Positions 25,581 to 35,228 of a DNA stretch of 52,414 bases are shown here, piece after piece (positions within the stretch are counted from its first letter, which is position 1; the number at the start of each line of letters is the position of its first letter). The position numbers and the translations under genes are program-made. The stretch is from Deltaproteobacteria bacterium. Lineage in GTDB: Bacteria; Myxococcota_A; UBA9160; UBA4427. Below the pieces are notes generated by a model. That model did not search any database. It saw only the letters and a list, made by a program, of their open reading frames with translations, and was not told the DNA's origin. The DNA lies in contig PBFW01000002.1 of NCBI GenBank assembly GCA_002719955.1, forward strand, positions 70,205-122,618, read 5' to 3'.

Positions 25581-26615
25581 TTACTCGTGACAGAAACCAG
25601 CGATGCTGCGGGCGGTCTCCCGGCTGATCTCGGGGCAGGCCAGCGGAAAGATCTCCGTCCCGTGAATCGTTCCCATCACCTGCCGACAGCGCGCCTCGAC
25701 CCCCTCGCGCAGGAGCAACCGGTAGAAAGCGATCCCTTCATCACGAAGTGGGTCGCATTCGTTCACGCTGATCACGGTCGGCGGCAGACCCTGAACATCC
25801 TCGGCCTTCGCAAATCCCGGCCACGCGAGTGGGTTCCCCTTCTCGAATTCCTCGATTCCATACGCCATCGCACCGACATTATTATGAAGGTCGAGGAGAA
25901 GACCATTATTCTCGATCGAGGACGGCAAAGATTCTTGCGGCCACTCGCCCGCGATATAGGGACAGAGCGCATAGAGACCTCGAATCAGATCGAGACGGCC
26001 CTCCCGCTTCAGGCGAAGACCGGTCGCGAGCGTGAGGTTCCCGCCACCGCTCTCCCCCGCCACGATGATACGCGCTGAATCGATTCCCAGATCGGCTGCG
26101 TTCGCCGAAATCCACGAGAGCCCCGCGACACAATCGTCCAGCCCGGCGGGATAGGGCGCAACTTCGGGGGCGGAGGAAGGTGTGACACAATTCCGGAAAT
26201 CGACCATCGCGACCTGAACACCCTGCGCGGCGATGATCCTGCCCCAGGCCCGGTAATTTCCGTCAAAACAAGACAGGATCTGCATCCCACCGCCATGGAT
26301 ATAGTAGACGCAGGGCAGCGGATCCTCGCTCTCGGGGCGGATGAGCTGAATCTTGATCGTATTCCCGTCCGGCTCCGAAATGAACTCGCGCGTCTCGATC
26401 TCGAGGCCCTCGGAGGGTGCGATCGACTCGTCGTCGCAGAGTTCCATGAACGCCCGAAAACCCTCGGCGGAAGCGCGCGCGACCTCGCTATTCGCTCGCT
26501 CGAGAAGTTCCTCCCGGCTCTTCACGTCCTCGCCCGCCGCGAGGGCCATCTGACCGAAGAGGGCCTTGATACGGGGGTCGATCCGCGGGTCTTCGCTGAT
26601 CTTCTGATTGCTCAT
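25581..26615 (-). CDS. Alpha/beta hydrolase, hormone-sensitive-lipase-like esterase
   Basis: A 344-residue esterase of the HSL family (bacterial family IV). The oxyanion HGGG motif is in YYIHGGGMQ, the nucleophile is Ser189 in VAGESGGGN, the acid lies in NECDPLRDEG, and the histidine in GTIHGTE. Such enzymes cleave short to medium esters in the cytoplasm and are frequent in steroid-ester and lipid degraders. The start at 26615 has AGGAG before it; the open frame upstream of that shows no conserved sequence. It is convergent with the preceding hydrolase gene and divergent from the SnoaL-P450 pair. Confidence 0.9.
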   Translation of the reverse strand: MSNQKISEDPRIDPRIKALFGQMALAAGEDVKSREELLERANSEVARASAEGFRAFMELCDDESIAPSEGLEIETREFISEPDGNTIKIQLIRPESEDPLPCVYYIHGGGMQILSCFDGNYRAWGRIIAAQGVQVAMVDFRNCVTPSSAPEVAPYPAGLDDCVAGLSWISANAADLGIDSARIIVAGESGGGNLTLATGLRLKREGRLDLIRGLYALCPYIAGEWPQESLPSSIENNGLLLDLHNNVGAMAYGIEEFEKGNPLAWPGFAKAEDVQGLPPTVISVNECDPLRDEGIAFYRLLLREGVEARCRQVMGTIHGTEIFPLACPEISRETARSIAGFCHE

Positions 26616-26847
26616 CAATGGTTTCTCCTGGATGCACCCCGCGCTGAGCGGGTGCAAACGACCTGATTCGACTTCAAGGATCTCGCGGGATCTGCGGAGC
26701 GGCCCGAGAGGCACGCGAAGAATAGCGCCGCCCCCGCGATTCTGAGATCGAAGATCCGCCCTCGCTTCACCTGCGAGGCCCCCTACCATGAGGCCCGTCC
26801 TCTCGGAATGGATCACTCGCCCTTATTCTCTCGATCGGAGCCCCCGG

Positions 26848-27318
26848 ATGTCGACCCTCGAAGAGCGTGTTGCCCGCCTCGAAGCCCAGGTGCAGGCCGT
26901 GACCGATCGCGACGCGATCGTTGAATTGACGGGACGCTATTGCCGCGCCGTCGAGAGCGACGACATCGAAGCGATCATCGCGCTCTTCACAGAAGACGCC
27001 TCCCTGGAAACGGCTTTTCCGCCGGACTCGGGCCAGGATCACAGCTCGACGACGGGACACGCAGCACTGCGTGACACCTACAAGGGCACGGCCGGGATGG
27101 GGCTCATGCCCTGCGTCCACAACCACGTCGTCGAACTTCACGGGGATCGGGCGCGCAGCTTCTGCTCCGTCGAGCTCCGCTTGATCCAGAGCGGTGTCGC
27201 CTATACCGCGTCGGGCCATTACGAGGATCAGTTCCGTCGGGTTGCGGGAGAGTGGCGCTTTCAGCTGCGCAAGCTCGTGCTCTACCACTGGGTCCCGCAA
27301 ACCGAGGGCTGGGCCTGA
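26848..27318 (+). CDS. SnoaL-like / NTF2-fold domain protein
   Basis: A 156-residue SnoaL_4-type protein. It opens with a short coiled-coil-like helix (STLEERVARLEAQVQAV), then RDAIVELTGRYCRAVESDDIEAIIALFTEDASL and a sheet ending EWRFQLRKLVLYHWVP. The ATG at 26848 is chosen because GGAG precedes it and homologues begin at this helix; an in-frame ATG at 26788 would add 20 residues. It lies 93 bases upstream of the P450 gene on the same strand, so a shared substrate is likely. Confidence 0.8.
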   Translation: MSTLEERVARLEAQVQAVTDRDAIVELTGRYCRAVESDDIEAIIALFTEDASLETAFPPDSGQDHSSTTGHAALRDTYKGTAGMGLMPCVHNHVVELHGDRARSFCSVELRLIQSGVAYTASGHYEDQFRRVAGEWRFQLRKLVLYHWVPQTEGWA

Positions 27319-27411
27319 ACACGACGACCTCGACCGAAGGGGCCCCAAGGCCGCCCTTCGCGGTTCAATGCAGCACGCGGATCCTCATGAGATCCAGAGA
27401 CGAGGAGTGCC

Positions 27412-28599
27412 ATGACGGTCGAATACGACCCCTTTTCCGAAGAAGTGATCCACGGCGACAACCACGCGATTTATAGGCGGCTTCGTGAGGAGTCACCCGT
27501 CCACTATATGGAGCAGTGGAACGCGTACGCGCTCTCGCGATTCGACGATGTCTGGTGGGCCTGCGAAGGTGATTTCGTCTCGAATGCGAGCGGCACCACA
27601 TCCGCCCATCTACTGACGAAAGTTCAACCGGTGCTCCCATTACTGAACAATATGGATCCACCGAACCACACCAGGCTCCGCGCCGGCCTGCGCAAACATT
27701 TCATGCCAGCCCGTGTCCGCACCCTCGAGCCCTGGATCCGTGAACTCGCCGGGCGCCTGCTCGAACGCTTTGCCGATGGCGAGATCCACGAATTCGTCGA
27801 GGAATTCGCCCAGCCCCTCGCGATGAATGTCGGCTGCAAGGTCGTCGGATTGCCCCCGACCGACGGCGACTACCTTCGCGCCTTGATCCACAAATTCTTC
27901 GCTCGCAAGCCCGGTGGCACAGGGATGACCGACGAGGGTCTGAGCGCGATGCACGAGATGAACGATTATCTACGGCGCGTCTCGGCCGAACAGCGCGCCA
28001 ACCCGCCGGCGGAAGCGAATGCGATCACCGTCCTGCACGAGTTTCGCGATCAGAAGGGCAACGCGCTCGATGACGAAGAGGTCGGCTCACATCTGAGCCT
28101 GCTCGTGATCGGCGGCACGGATACCCTGCCGAAGGTACTCGCCAATCTCATGCTGCGCCTCCAGCAGAATCCGGATCAGCGCGTCGAAGTCACGTCGAAC
28201 CCGGAACTCGCGGTCCCGGCGTTCAACGAAGCCCTACGCCTCGACATGCCGACCCAGCAGATGTACCGCAAGATCACCCGAGATGTCGAAAGGCACGGTA
28301 CGACCCTAAGCGCCGGCCAGGTGATCGCCCTGCTCTACACGGCCGCAAACCGCGACCATCGCGAGTTCCCGGATCCTGATCGCTTCGACATCCACCGCAA
28401 TCCGCCCCGCTCCCTCGGCTTCAGCCACGGCCACCACGCCTGTATCGGCCTGCATGTCGCTCGCAAGGAAGGTCAGGTCGCGATCTCCGAGATCCTTGCC
28501 CGCTTCCCCGCCTACGAAATCGACGAGTCCGGCCTCGAGACCTATGCAACGGAATTCGTCAAGGGCTACTCGGCGATGCCGGTGCGTTTCAGGCCCTGA
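27412..28599 (+). CDS. Cytochrome P450 monooxygenase
   Basis: A 395-residue soluble P450, the third in the window. The I-helix motif is VIGGTDTLPKVLANL (GGTDT, lacking the usual glutamate of AGxET), the ExxR is in NEALRLDMP, and the heme loop is FSHGHHACIGLHVAR with Cys344. GAGGAG stands before the ATG at 27412. It is preceded by a SnoaL-type gene on the same strand. The subfamily and substrate are not clear; the I-helix differs from both other P450s here, so the three probably have different tasks. Confidence 0.92.
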   Translation: MTVEYDPFSEEVIHGDNHAIYRRLREESPVHYMEQWNAYALSRFDDVWWACEGDFVSNASGTTSAHLLTKVQPVLPLLNNMDPPNHTRLRAGLRKHFMPARVRTLEPWIRELAGRLLERFADGEIHEFVEEFAQPLAMNVGCKVVGLPPTDGDYLRALIHKFFARKPGGTGMTDEGLSAMHEMNDYLRRVSAEQRANPPAEANAITVLHEFRDQKGNALDDEEVGSHLSLLVIGGTDTLPKVLANLMLRLQQNPDQRVEVTSNPELAVPAFNEALRLDMPTQQMYRKITRDVERHGTTLSAGQVIALLYTAANRDHREFPDPDRFDIHRNPPRSLGFSHGHHACIGLHVARKEGQVAISEILARFPAYEIDESGLETYATEFVKGYSAMPVRFRP

Positions 28600-28725
28600 C
28601 ACCAGTGCAGCGACGACTTCGAATTCGGCGCTCGCGCAGACACCCGCTCCTACCGGGATCCGGAACGACAGATTCGGGCCTCCCGGGACGGGCGGAATGC
28701 GACCCCAGAACGAGGGGGCGCCGTC

Positions 28726-29876
28726 TCAGTGCGATGTCTCTGCCCCGAGGTCGCCGAGCGCCTCGATCTGCCGCCGGCGTTCGGCGCTGACGGCAAATAC
28801 GGGCTCGAGCCTCAAGGGAACCCCCACCCACTGACTGATCTTGGCCAGCAGGCCCGGCTGCAGGGCCAAACCGCTTCGGTCGAGGGGAAGCGAATGCTAC
28901 TCGCCCGGGTCAGCAATCAGGTCGTGATAGGCGACGACGGCGAATATCAGGGCATCGACGACGAGCTTGCGCCGGGGGGGGCCGGACAGAGACCAGATGA
29001 CGCTGGAGATCCATCCACGAATAGAGCGGCTCCGCTGCCGACCTCTCTTGCCCGAGCCACGTGAGACCGCTTCGCCCCTCCGACTCGCTTCTGGAAATGG
29101 CCCGCACACCCTGCCCCAGATCAGCGAACTGAATCGGTGAGTTCCGGACACCCGAGTCCACACCGGGAACATCGACGATCAGCGAAACCCGCAGCATCGG
29201 TTCGTAGAGCTGGGGGCTATGCAACATCCGCCCATGCTCCCTGAAGGCCTCTCCGTAATCCGAATCCAGGATCACGATCGTTCGCCCCTGAATCCATGCT
29301 TCTCGAGACTCTCGAGGAGCCCCAGAAGAACCAATCCGCGTAGACCAGATCTTCGTCGTACAACGCAACGATTCGATCGATGCGAGACCAGTCATAAGAC
29401 GGTCCTGCCGCGTCGAGTCTGATGAGGGCGCGCGACGTACCCAAGCTGCGACCCTCGGGGCATGAGCCAAAACGTCCGGCGAAAGGAGCGGGCGGCCCAT
29501 AGGGATTATGTGGCTTCAGAAGATGCACGTGTATAAAAACGGCTGCGGGTTCGTCGCCGAAACCCGATCGAGCATTCTCTCGATCCGCGCAGCACTGTCG
29601 ACTGGCGCCACCTTTCCATTCCGCGAGTGGAGCGTGTCGGTGCGGGGCACTTCCTCGAAGAAATCGAAACCCTGGGAAAGACCGAAATCTGCCGTGACAT
29701 AGGGGGTCTCGGAATAGCCCAGCGTCGCAAGGCCGTGATCGCGCGCTGTCTCGGCAATCGGGTCGAGGGCCTCCGGAACATTGAGGCGATCCACTTCAGC
29801 GGGTGCGGCGGCGTTGGTCCCGGATCTGAGAATCTGCATCAGCAGGAGTGAGAGTACGACGACGGGTATTCGTCAT
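28726..29876 (-). pseudogene. Decayed sulfatase gene (several frameshifts, catalytic start lost)
   Basis: Pieces of one sulfatase can be read in different minus-strand frames in the right order: a hydrophobic leader and LGYSETPYVTADFGLSQGF (29839-29516), HLLKPHNPYGPP and RIVALYDEDLVYADWFF (29528-29217), VILDSDYGEAFREHG (about 29260), and a C-terminal tail ending about 28726. The metal and Cys-x-Pro-x-Arg region expected between leader and first piece is absent. At least three frame changes separate the parts. It cannot make an active enzyme. Bases 28600-28725 and 29877-30147 on either side hold no recognisable gene. Confidence 0.7.
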
Positions 29877-30147
29877 GACCCCGTTTGCCGGCCTCCGGCG
29901 CAGACCTTCTCTGGACCGATTCGGCAGAGTCCGGTAGCTCGTCCAGACTACTCCCAAAGAGGGTCCAACGAGCGATCAAATCTCTCGCTTCTTCATTTTG
30001 GTGACGCGAATCTCCGCGCCGGCATCTGACTTCCAAAGGGCGCCGCGATAGATCCGACCTGACACCAGATGATGTCATGCCATTCTGGCGTCCCCCCCGC
30101 GCGGTCAAGACAACACAACGGCTCGAGAGCCCCTCGAAGCCTTCGCG

Positions 30148-30993
30148 CTAGGCGCGATCAGGGGGCCATCCATCGACCAGGCCGAGTTCCGCACAGAGTT
30201 CGAGTGTGTCGACGGTGCGGCCATTCCAGCTCTCGTTCTCGGGATGGGTGGCGAGCCATGCGATCACTTCTCCGGTCACGTTCGAGGTCGCGGCGCCGAG
30301 CGTCGGCAGCCCGAGCGCATCCATCGCCTCGCTCCGCGTGAAGCCCGGATCGAGGTTGATGGCGCGGATCCCTTGCTTGCCGTGCTCGGCCTGCAGGAGC
30401 GGCGCGATCCGATGGAACGCCCCCTTGCTCGCACAATGGGCGAATCCGAGCATTCCCATCGCGACCGTCTTATAGGGCGGCGCATCCACCTGACCCGCGC
30501 GCGACGTCATATTGAAAATCTGTCCGCCGCCTCGCTCCAACATCGGTTCGAGCACCCGCGTGGTCAGATAGAGTGGGTTGACCGCGTTAGCGAGGAGCGC
30601 CTTGTTCAGGGCCTCGAAGTCGAGGTTGCGGATCGGATCGAGCAGCCCGGGCCCGGACCAGACCCCGTTATTCAAGAGCAGATCGATCTGCCCCCATTCC
30701 GAAATCACACGATCGACCAGATGGTCGATGCTCTCGCGGGAGAGAAGATCCATCGGAATCGCGAGTGTCTTCCCGCCCTCCGCCTCGATGGCGGCGGCCG
30801 TCGTCTCGAGACTCCCCTCCACGCCGACCGTGCCGGCCGCAGCTTCCGACCGCGGGTGCTCGACACGCCCCTCCCCTTCCTTCGCGGTACGCGCCGTGAG
30901 TACGAGATCGAAGCCCACGCGAGCCAGACTCATGGACGCGGCCCGTCCAATCCCACGGCTCGCGCCCGTCACCAGAGCCACCCTTCTGGACAT
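30148..30993 (-). CDS. SDR-family protein with His in place of the catalytic Tyr
   Basis: A 281-residue short-chain dehydrogenase-like protein. The cofactor loop TGASRGIG and the LLLNNG motif are normal, and IFNMTSRAG carries the usual serine region. At the Tyr-x-x-x-Lys site the sequence is His186-Cys-Ala-Ser-Lys190, so the proton-donating tyrosine is missing. There is also an insertion of about 20 residues after the second strand (around KEGEGRVEHPRSEAA). It may still bind NAD(P) or may have a non-standard reaction. The start at 30993 (MSRRVALVTGAS) has GGGAG nearby. It is divergent from the SDR at 31217. Confidence 0.8.
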   Translation of the reverse strand: MSRRVALVTGASRGIGRAASMSLARVGFDLVLTARTAKEGEGRVEHPRSEAAAGTVGVEGSLETTAAAIEAEGGKTLAIPMDLLSRESIDHLVDRVISEWGQIDLLLNNGVWSGPGLLDPIRNLDFEALNKALLANAVNPLYLTTRVLEPMLERGGGQIFNMTSRAGQVDAPPYKTVAMGMLGFAHCASKGAFHRIAPLLQAEHGKQGIRAINLDPGFTRSEAMDALGLPTLGAATSNVTGEVIAWLATHPENESWNGRTVDTLELCAELGLVDGWPPDRA

Positions 30994-31216
30994 CCTATTT
31001 CTCCCTCTCTTCACCCGGTCATGGAATCGATCTGCCCGTGCAGAGTGACGGGGATCGTGGCGGGAATGATGCCACGCACGCGCCTTCCCGCCCGGAGTTC
31101 TCCGATCCGCAGGGCCGCTCCCTGAGCGGCGACGCGAAGCTCAAAAGGCATGCTGGAGTTCCCCGCAGCGAACCTCTAATCTCGAACACGAACTCGAGAT
31201 CCCAAAGGAGAGCGCG

Positions 31217-31999
31217 ATGGGTCGTCTGGATGGCAAGGTGGCTTTGGTGAGTGGCGCCGCACGCGGAATGGGGCAGGCGGAGGTGCGGCTCTTCGCCGCG
31301 GAAGGCGCAAAGGTCATCGTCTGCGACATCGTCGATGACGAAGCAAAGGCGGTCGCGGGCGACATCGGAGCGAATGCCCTCTATCAGCATCTCGACGTAA
31401 CACGCGAAGAGGATTGGAGTGAAGCCGTCGCCGCGGGTCTCTCCGCCTTCGGCCACCTGGACATTCTGGTCAACAACGCCGGCATCGGCGAGATGATGCC
31501 CTTCGACCAGATGTCGCTCCAAGACTATCGGCGCGTGACTGAAGTGAACCAGACCGGTGTTTTTCTCGGCATGAAGGCCGTGATCGAGAGCATGACCGAA
31601 GCGGGCGGTGGTTCGATCATCAACATTTCCTCGATCGACGGGCTCACGGCCGCAAATTGCGTCCTCCACTACATCGCGAGCAAATGGGCGGTGCGCGGAA
31701 TGACGAAGGCCGCCGCCATCGAATTGGCCCCGCGCAATATTCGCGTGAACTCCGTACACCCCGGTTTCATTCGGACCATGATCGGAAGCCCGGATGGCAT
31801 CGCGCGACCCGAGGGCGACGCGCTACTCGACGAATTCACCAAAAAGTGGACACCGATGGGCCGCACCGGCGAGCCCGAGGACATCGCGAAGCTCGTGCTC
31901 TTCCTCGCCTCGGACGAGAGTGCCTACTCCACGGGATCCGAATTCGTTGCCGACGGCGGCATGATCGCTGGCTACCCCTCACCGGGGACGGATCTCTAG
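31217..31999 (+). CDS. SDR, similar to 3-alpha/20-beta-hydroxysteroid dehydrogenase type
   Basis: A 260-residue classical SDR: SGAARGMGQAEV cofactor loop, the Asp of VCDIVDD suggesting NAD preference, LVNNAGIG, and the catalytic ISSIDG plus HYIASKWAVRG (Ser, Tyr-x-x-x-Lys). The ISSIDGL and SKWAVRGMTK stretches are typical of the 3-alpha,20-beta-hydroxysteroid dehydrogenase / FabG3 group of mycobacteria, so a steroid or other bulky alcohol substrate is plausible. AAAGGAG stands before the ATG. A close paralogue follows 75 bases downstream on the same strand. Confidence 0.88.
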   Translation: MGRLDGKVALVSGAARGMGQAEVRLFAAEGAKVIVCDIVDDEAKAVAGDIGANALYQHLDVTREEDWSEAVAAGLSAFGHLDILVNNAGIGEMMPFDQMSLQDYRRVTEVNQTGVFLGMKAVIESMTEAGGGSIINISSIDGLTAANCVLHYIASKWAVRGMTKAAAIELAPRNIRVNSVHPGFIRTMIGSPDGIARPEGDALLDEFTKKWTPMGRTGEPEDIAKLVLFLASDESAYSTGSEFVADGGMIAGYPSPGTDL

Positions 32000-32074
32000 G
32001 CGCTTCGCGCCTGGCACCATCCGCCCCGCTTCGACCCACCCACGCGCACCGACAACGATCCTCACGGAGCCATC

Positions 32075-32845
32075 ATGAACCGACTCGAAAACAAGGTTGC
32101 CATCGTCACGGGCGGCGCGCGGGGGCTCGGCGCCTCGACAGTGCGTCTCATGGTGGCCGAGGGGGCCAAGGTCGTCATCGGAGATATCCTCGGTGCCGAG
32201 GGCGAGGCGCTGGCCCGGGAACTCGGAGACGATGTCGCCTTCCTTCACATGGACGTGACGGAGCAGGCCGATTGGAACGCCGCCATCGAGCGCGCGCAAG
32301 TCTTCGGCCCACTCAATGTGCTCGTCAACAACGCCGCGATCGTGCACATGGCGGCACTTACAGAGACGACGGATGAGGACTACCTCCGGGTCTTCAGGAT
32401 CAACCAATTCGGCACCTTCATCGGGGTGCGATCTGTCGTCGAACCGATGAAGGCCGCCGGTTCCGGTTCGATCATCAACATCTCCTCGATCGACGGATTG
32501 CACTCGGCGGCGGGCCTCTCCGCCTACTCCTCAACGAAATGGGCGATCCGCGGGCTCACCAAGAATGCCGCCATCGAACTCGGCCAATACGGTATTCGCG
32601 TGAACAGCGTTCATCCCGGTGGGATGTACACGGCGATGGGCGGCTCACAGCACGCCTCCGAGGAAGATCTCAATAAATCGACCTACACCCGATTCCCGAT
32701 CCCCCGCGTCGGGCAACCCGAAGAGGTTGCTCAGGTGATCCTCTTTCTGGCAACCGATGAAGCCAGTTATTCGACGGGTGCGGAATTCGTTGCCGATGGC
32801 GGCTGGTTCACGGGGATGCGCAATCCGGCGATGCCCTGCTCCTGA
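32075..32845 (+). CDS. SDR, paralogue of the preceding hydroxysteroid-dehydrogenase-like gene
   Basis: A 256-residue classical SDR with TGGARGLGAST, IGDILGAEG (Asp after the second strand, suggesting NAD), LVNNAAIVH, and the catalytic ISSIDGLHS and AYSSTKWAIRG. It shares long stretches with the upstream gene (SGSIINISSIDG, IRVNSVHPG, YSTGAEFVADGG against YSTGSEFVADGG), so the two arose by duplication. CGGAG precedes the ATG. Together they may oxidise epimeric or successive hydroxyls of one substrate (inference). Confidence 0.88.
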   Translation: MNRLENKVAIVTGGARGLGASTVRLMVAEGAKVVIGDILGAEGEALARELGDDVAFLHMDVTEQADWNAAIERAQVFGPLNVLVNNAAIVHMAALTETTDEDYLRVFRINQFGTFIGVRSVVEPMKAAGSGSIINISSIDGLHSAAGLSAYSSTKWAIRGLTKNAAIELGQYGIRVNSVHPGGMYTAMGGSQHASEEDLNKSTYTRFPIPRVGQPEEVAQVILFLATDEASYSTGAEFVADGGWFTGMRNPAMPCS

Positions 32846-33054
32846 GCCGGGTGCGCGCGGATCCGCAGGGAAGCCACCCGATTCCCCAGCCAGGCGCTCA
32901 GGCGCGACCGTCCGGAATCAGCCGTCCATGCATCGAACCCGCGAGTGGCCCGCCATCCGAACCCTTCGGGAATTCAGGCGATTGCACGGAGTGAGACACC
33001 CGGTATCGTGATCGACCGAGCCGCATGCGGAATCGAATCAGAGGAGTCCCAGCC

Positions 33055-33543
33055 ATGACGCCCGCCGACACGCCCCAAGATTCCGGAGACCTCGAAGGCC
33101 TCGGCCTCCCCCCGATCGATCAGGTCGGCTTCGTCGTCCGATCGATCGAAGAAACCAAGAAGCGCTACGCCGCACTCTTCGGCCCCTTTTCGGAGATGGA
33201 TGGCTCCGTCCAAGACGCGACCTATCGAGGCCGGCAGGCGGACGTCGACCTCTCGATCCTCTTTGGCCACTCGGGTGACCTCGAGATCGAATTCATCGAA
33301 TGGCGGAGCGGCGAGAGTCCCCATCGCGAATTCATCGAGAAGGGTCGCGAAGGCATGCACCACCTCCGCTATCGCGTCGACAATGCGGACGCCTGGATCG
33401 ATCGATTGGCCCCTCTCGGCTATGCGCCGATCTGGTACAAGCAATTCACCGCCGACACCGTATTCGCCTACCTCGAGAGGGAAGGTGACCCCCTGCTCGT
33501 TGAATTCCTGCAGATGCCCGAAGCGGGCCCGGGCTCGAGCTAG
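33055..33543 (+). CDS. VOC-superfamily (glyoxalase-like) protein
   Basis: A 162-residue vicinal-oxygen-chelate protein (glyoxalase_4 type): IDQVGFVVRSIEETKKRYAALFGPF forms the first beta-alpha-beta unit, EGMHHLRYRVDNADAWIDRLAPLGY the second, and EREGDPLLVEFLQ ends it. Metal-ligand candidates are His355-like positions in MHHL and the final Glu of LVEF. Relatives include methylmalonyl-CoA epimerase-like and ring-cleavage-type enzymes. The ATG at 33055 has GAGGAG at good distance. It overlaps the convergent ligase gene by four bases, both stops lying in one CTAG. Confidence 0.8.
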   Translation: MTPADTPQDSGDLEGLGLPPIDQVGFVVRSIEETKKRYAALFGPFSEMDGSVQDATYRGRQADVDLSILFGHSGDLEIEFIEWRSGESPHREFIEKGREGMHHLRYRVDNADAWIDRLAPLGYAPIWYKQFTADTVFAYLEREGDPLLVEFLQMPEAGPGSS

Positions 33544-35102
33544 ACGATCTTCCCCTCGTGGCCTTCCCAATAGGGATCACGGAGCTTCCGCTTGTAGAGC
33601 TTCCCATTCGGGTCGCGGGGCATATCGTTCGTGAAATCAATGCTATGCGGCCATTTCTGTTTGGCCATCTTGTCCTGGTAGAACGCAACGATGTCGTCCC
33701 TGACGGCATCGCCCGCTTCCGCTCCCGGAATCAGCTCGACCACAGCCTTGATCTCTTCCCCCAGATCCTTGTGCGGAATCCCGAAGACCGCGATGTCCTG
33801 GACCTTGTCGTGTTGCTGGATGACGCCTTCGATCTCCTGCGGATAGATATTGACTCCGCCAGCGATGATCATGTCATTCGCTCGATCGTTCAGGAAGAGA
33901 TAGCCCTCGCCATTGAAATAACCGATATCACCGACGGTGAAGAAATCGCGTAGACGAGCCTCCTTTGTCTTGTCGTCCGCCTTGTAGTATTCGAAGGTAT
34001 TCCCGGCCATTTTCATGTAGATCGTGCCGCTCTCGCCCACCGGGAGTTCGTTCCCCTCTGCGTCGACCACGATCACCTCGGAATTTGGCCAGGCGCGTCC
34101 AACGGTCCCGGGATGCTTCTTCCACTCCTGCGGAGGAGCGATCGTACCACCCCCTTCGGTCGCAGCGTAATATTCCCAGATCACGTCGCCCCACCATTCG
34201 AACATTTTCCATTTGGTCTCGATCGGGCAAGGCGCCGCCGCATGGATCATCGCCCGCAGCGACGACACGTCATACGCGTTCCGCATTTCCTCCGGCATCT
34301 TCAGCATCCGGTTGAACATGGTCGGAACCATGTGGCTATAGGTCACCTTGTATTTCTCGATCCGCTCGAGCGCGGCCTCGGGTGTCCAGCGATCCATCAG
34401 AACGACGGGGTGGCCCCAATGAAGAGCCGTCGTCGTCCAGTTGTTGACCGCCGTATGATAGGTCGGCGCCTGGGTGATCTCGACGTGATCATCATGGGGC
34501 ATGATGCCAAAGAGCAGGAAGAGCATGCCCGAACCCGAGGCGACCTCATCGGGATGGCGCGGATCGAGCGCTCGACGCACACCCTTCGGCCGTCCGGTCG
34601 TGCCCGATGTGTAGAACATGATCGATCCGGAGGAGAGTTCTTCTGGCCGCTCCTTCGGCTGGCCGTCCACGAGGTCCGAGAAGGCGCGAAAGCCGTCGAC
34701 TGGGCCGATCGAGAATGCGCGCGAAGGATCGAGCCCGGCTTCGTCGAGGGCGCGCTTGCTCTCGTCCGCGAAACGTTCGTGCGTTATATAGGCCTTCGAT
34801 TCGGCGTTCCCGAGGATATAGGCGATCTCTGGACCGACGAGGTGCCAGTTGATGGTCGTCACGTAATAGCCGCTCTGATAGGCCGCCAGGCAGAGGGCCA
34901 CCTGCTGGATGCAATTCGGAAGCGTCGTCGAGATATGATCACCGGGCCGCAAGCCCATCCAGCGCAGCCCGTGTGAAATCTGATTCACCAGATCGTAGAG
35001 CTCACCGAACGAGATCTCGTTGTAATCGGGATCTGCGATCGCCAGGCGGTCGCGATTCTCTTCTGCGATCTTCCAGAATCCGGTCGTTCCAAGGCCTTCC
35101 AT
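33540..35102 (-). CDS. Acyl-CoA synthetase / AMP-dependent ligase
   Basis: A 520-residue ANL-family ligase. The phosphate-binding loop is MFYTSGTTGRPKGVRR, the adenine/acid motif YAATEGGG, the hinge region TVGDIGYFNGEGYLFLNDRANDMII, and the C-terminal catalytic lysine in PRDPNGKLYKRKLRD. It activates a carboxylic acid to its CoA ester through an acyl-adenylate, the entry step for beta-oxidation. GAGAGGAG precedes the ATG at 35102. It is the last gene of a minus-strand run with two luciferase-like monooxygenases. The acid is not identifiable; fatty, aromatic or steroid side-chain acids are all possible. Confidence 0.92.
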   Translation of the reverse strand: MEGLGTTGFWKIAEENRDRLAIADPDYNEISFGELYDLVNQISHGLRWMGLRPGDHISTTLPNCIQQVALCLAAYQSGYYVTTINWHLVGPEIAYILGNAESKAYITHERFADESKRALDEAGLDPSRAFSIGPVDGFRAFSDLVDGQPKERPEELSSGSIMFYTSGTTGRPKGVRRALDPRHPDEVASGSGMLFLLFGIMPHDDHVEITQAPTYHTAVNNWTTTALHWGHPVVLMDRWTPEAALERIEKYKVTYSHMVPTMFNRMLKMPEEMRNAYDVSSLRAMIHAAAPCPIETKWKMFEWWGDVIWEYYAATEGGGTIAPPQEWKKHPGTVGRAWPNSEVIVVDAEGNELPVGESGTIYMKMAGNTFEYYKADDKTKEARLRDFFTVGDIGYFNGEGYLFLNDRANDMIIAGGVNIYPQEIEGVIQQHDKVQDIAVFGIPHKDLGEEIKAVVELIPGAEAGDAVRDDIVAFYQDKMAKQKWPHSIDFTNDMPRDPNGKLYKRKLRDPYWEGHEGKIV

Positions 35103-35228
35103 GGGGGGGCTCCTCTCGGCGCATGATCCTGCGCCCATCCGCATATGACCCGATCGCGAATCTCCGAGGGAGGCGCGCACGAACTCGCTGATCCTATCAT
35201 CGCCACCGGGCGCCGACCAACCCCGAAA

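Noticed and set aside
29877..30147. Partly symmetric CCAGA...TCTGG around ATGATGTCAT near 30070
   Set aside because: Arms of only five bases with poor inner symmetry and far from the SDR start; not enough to call an operator.
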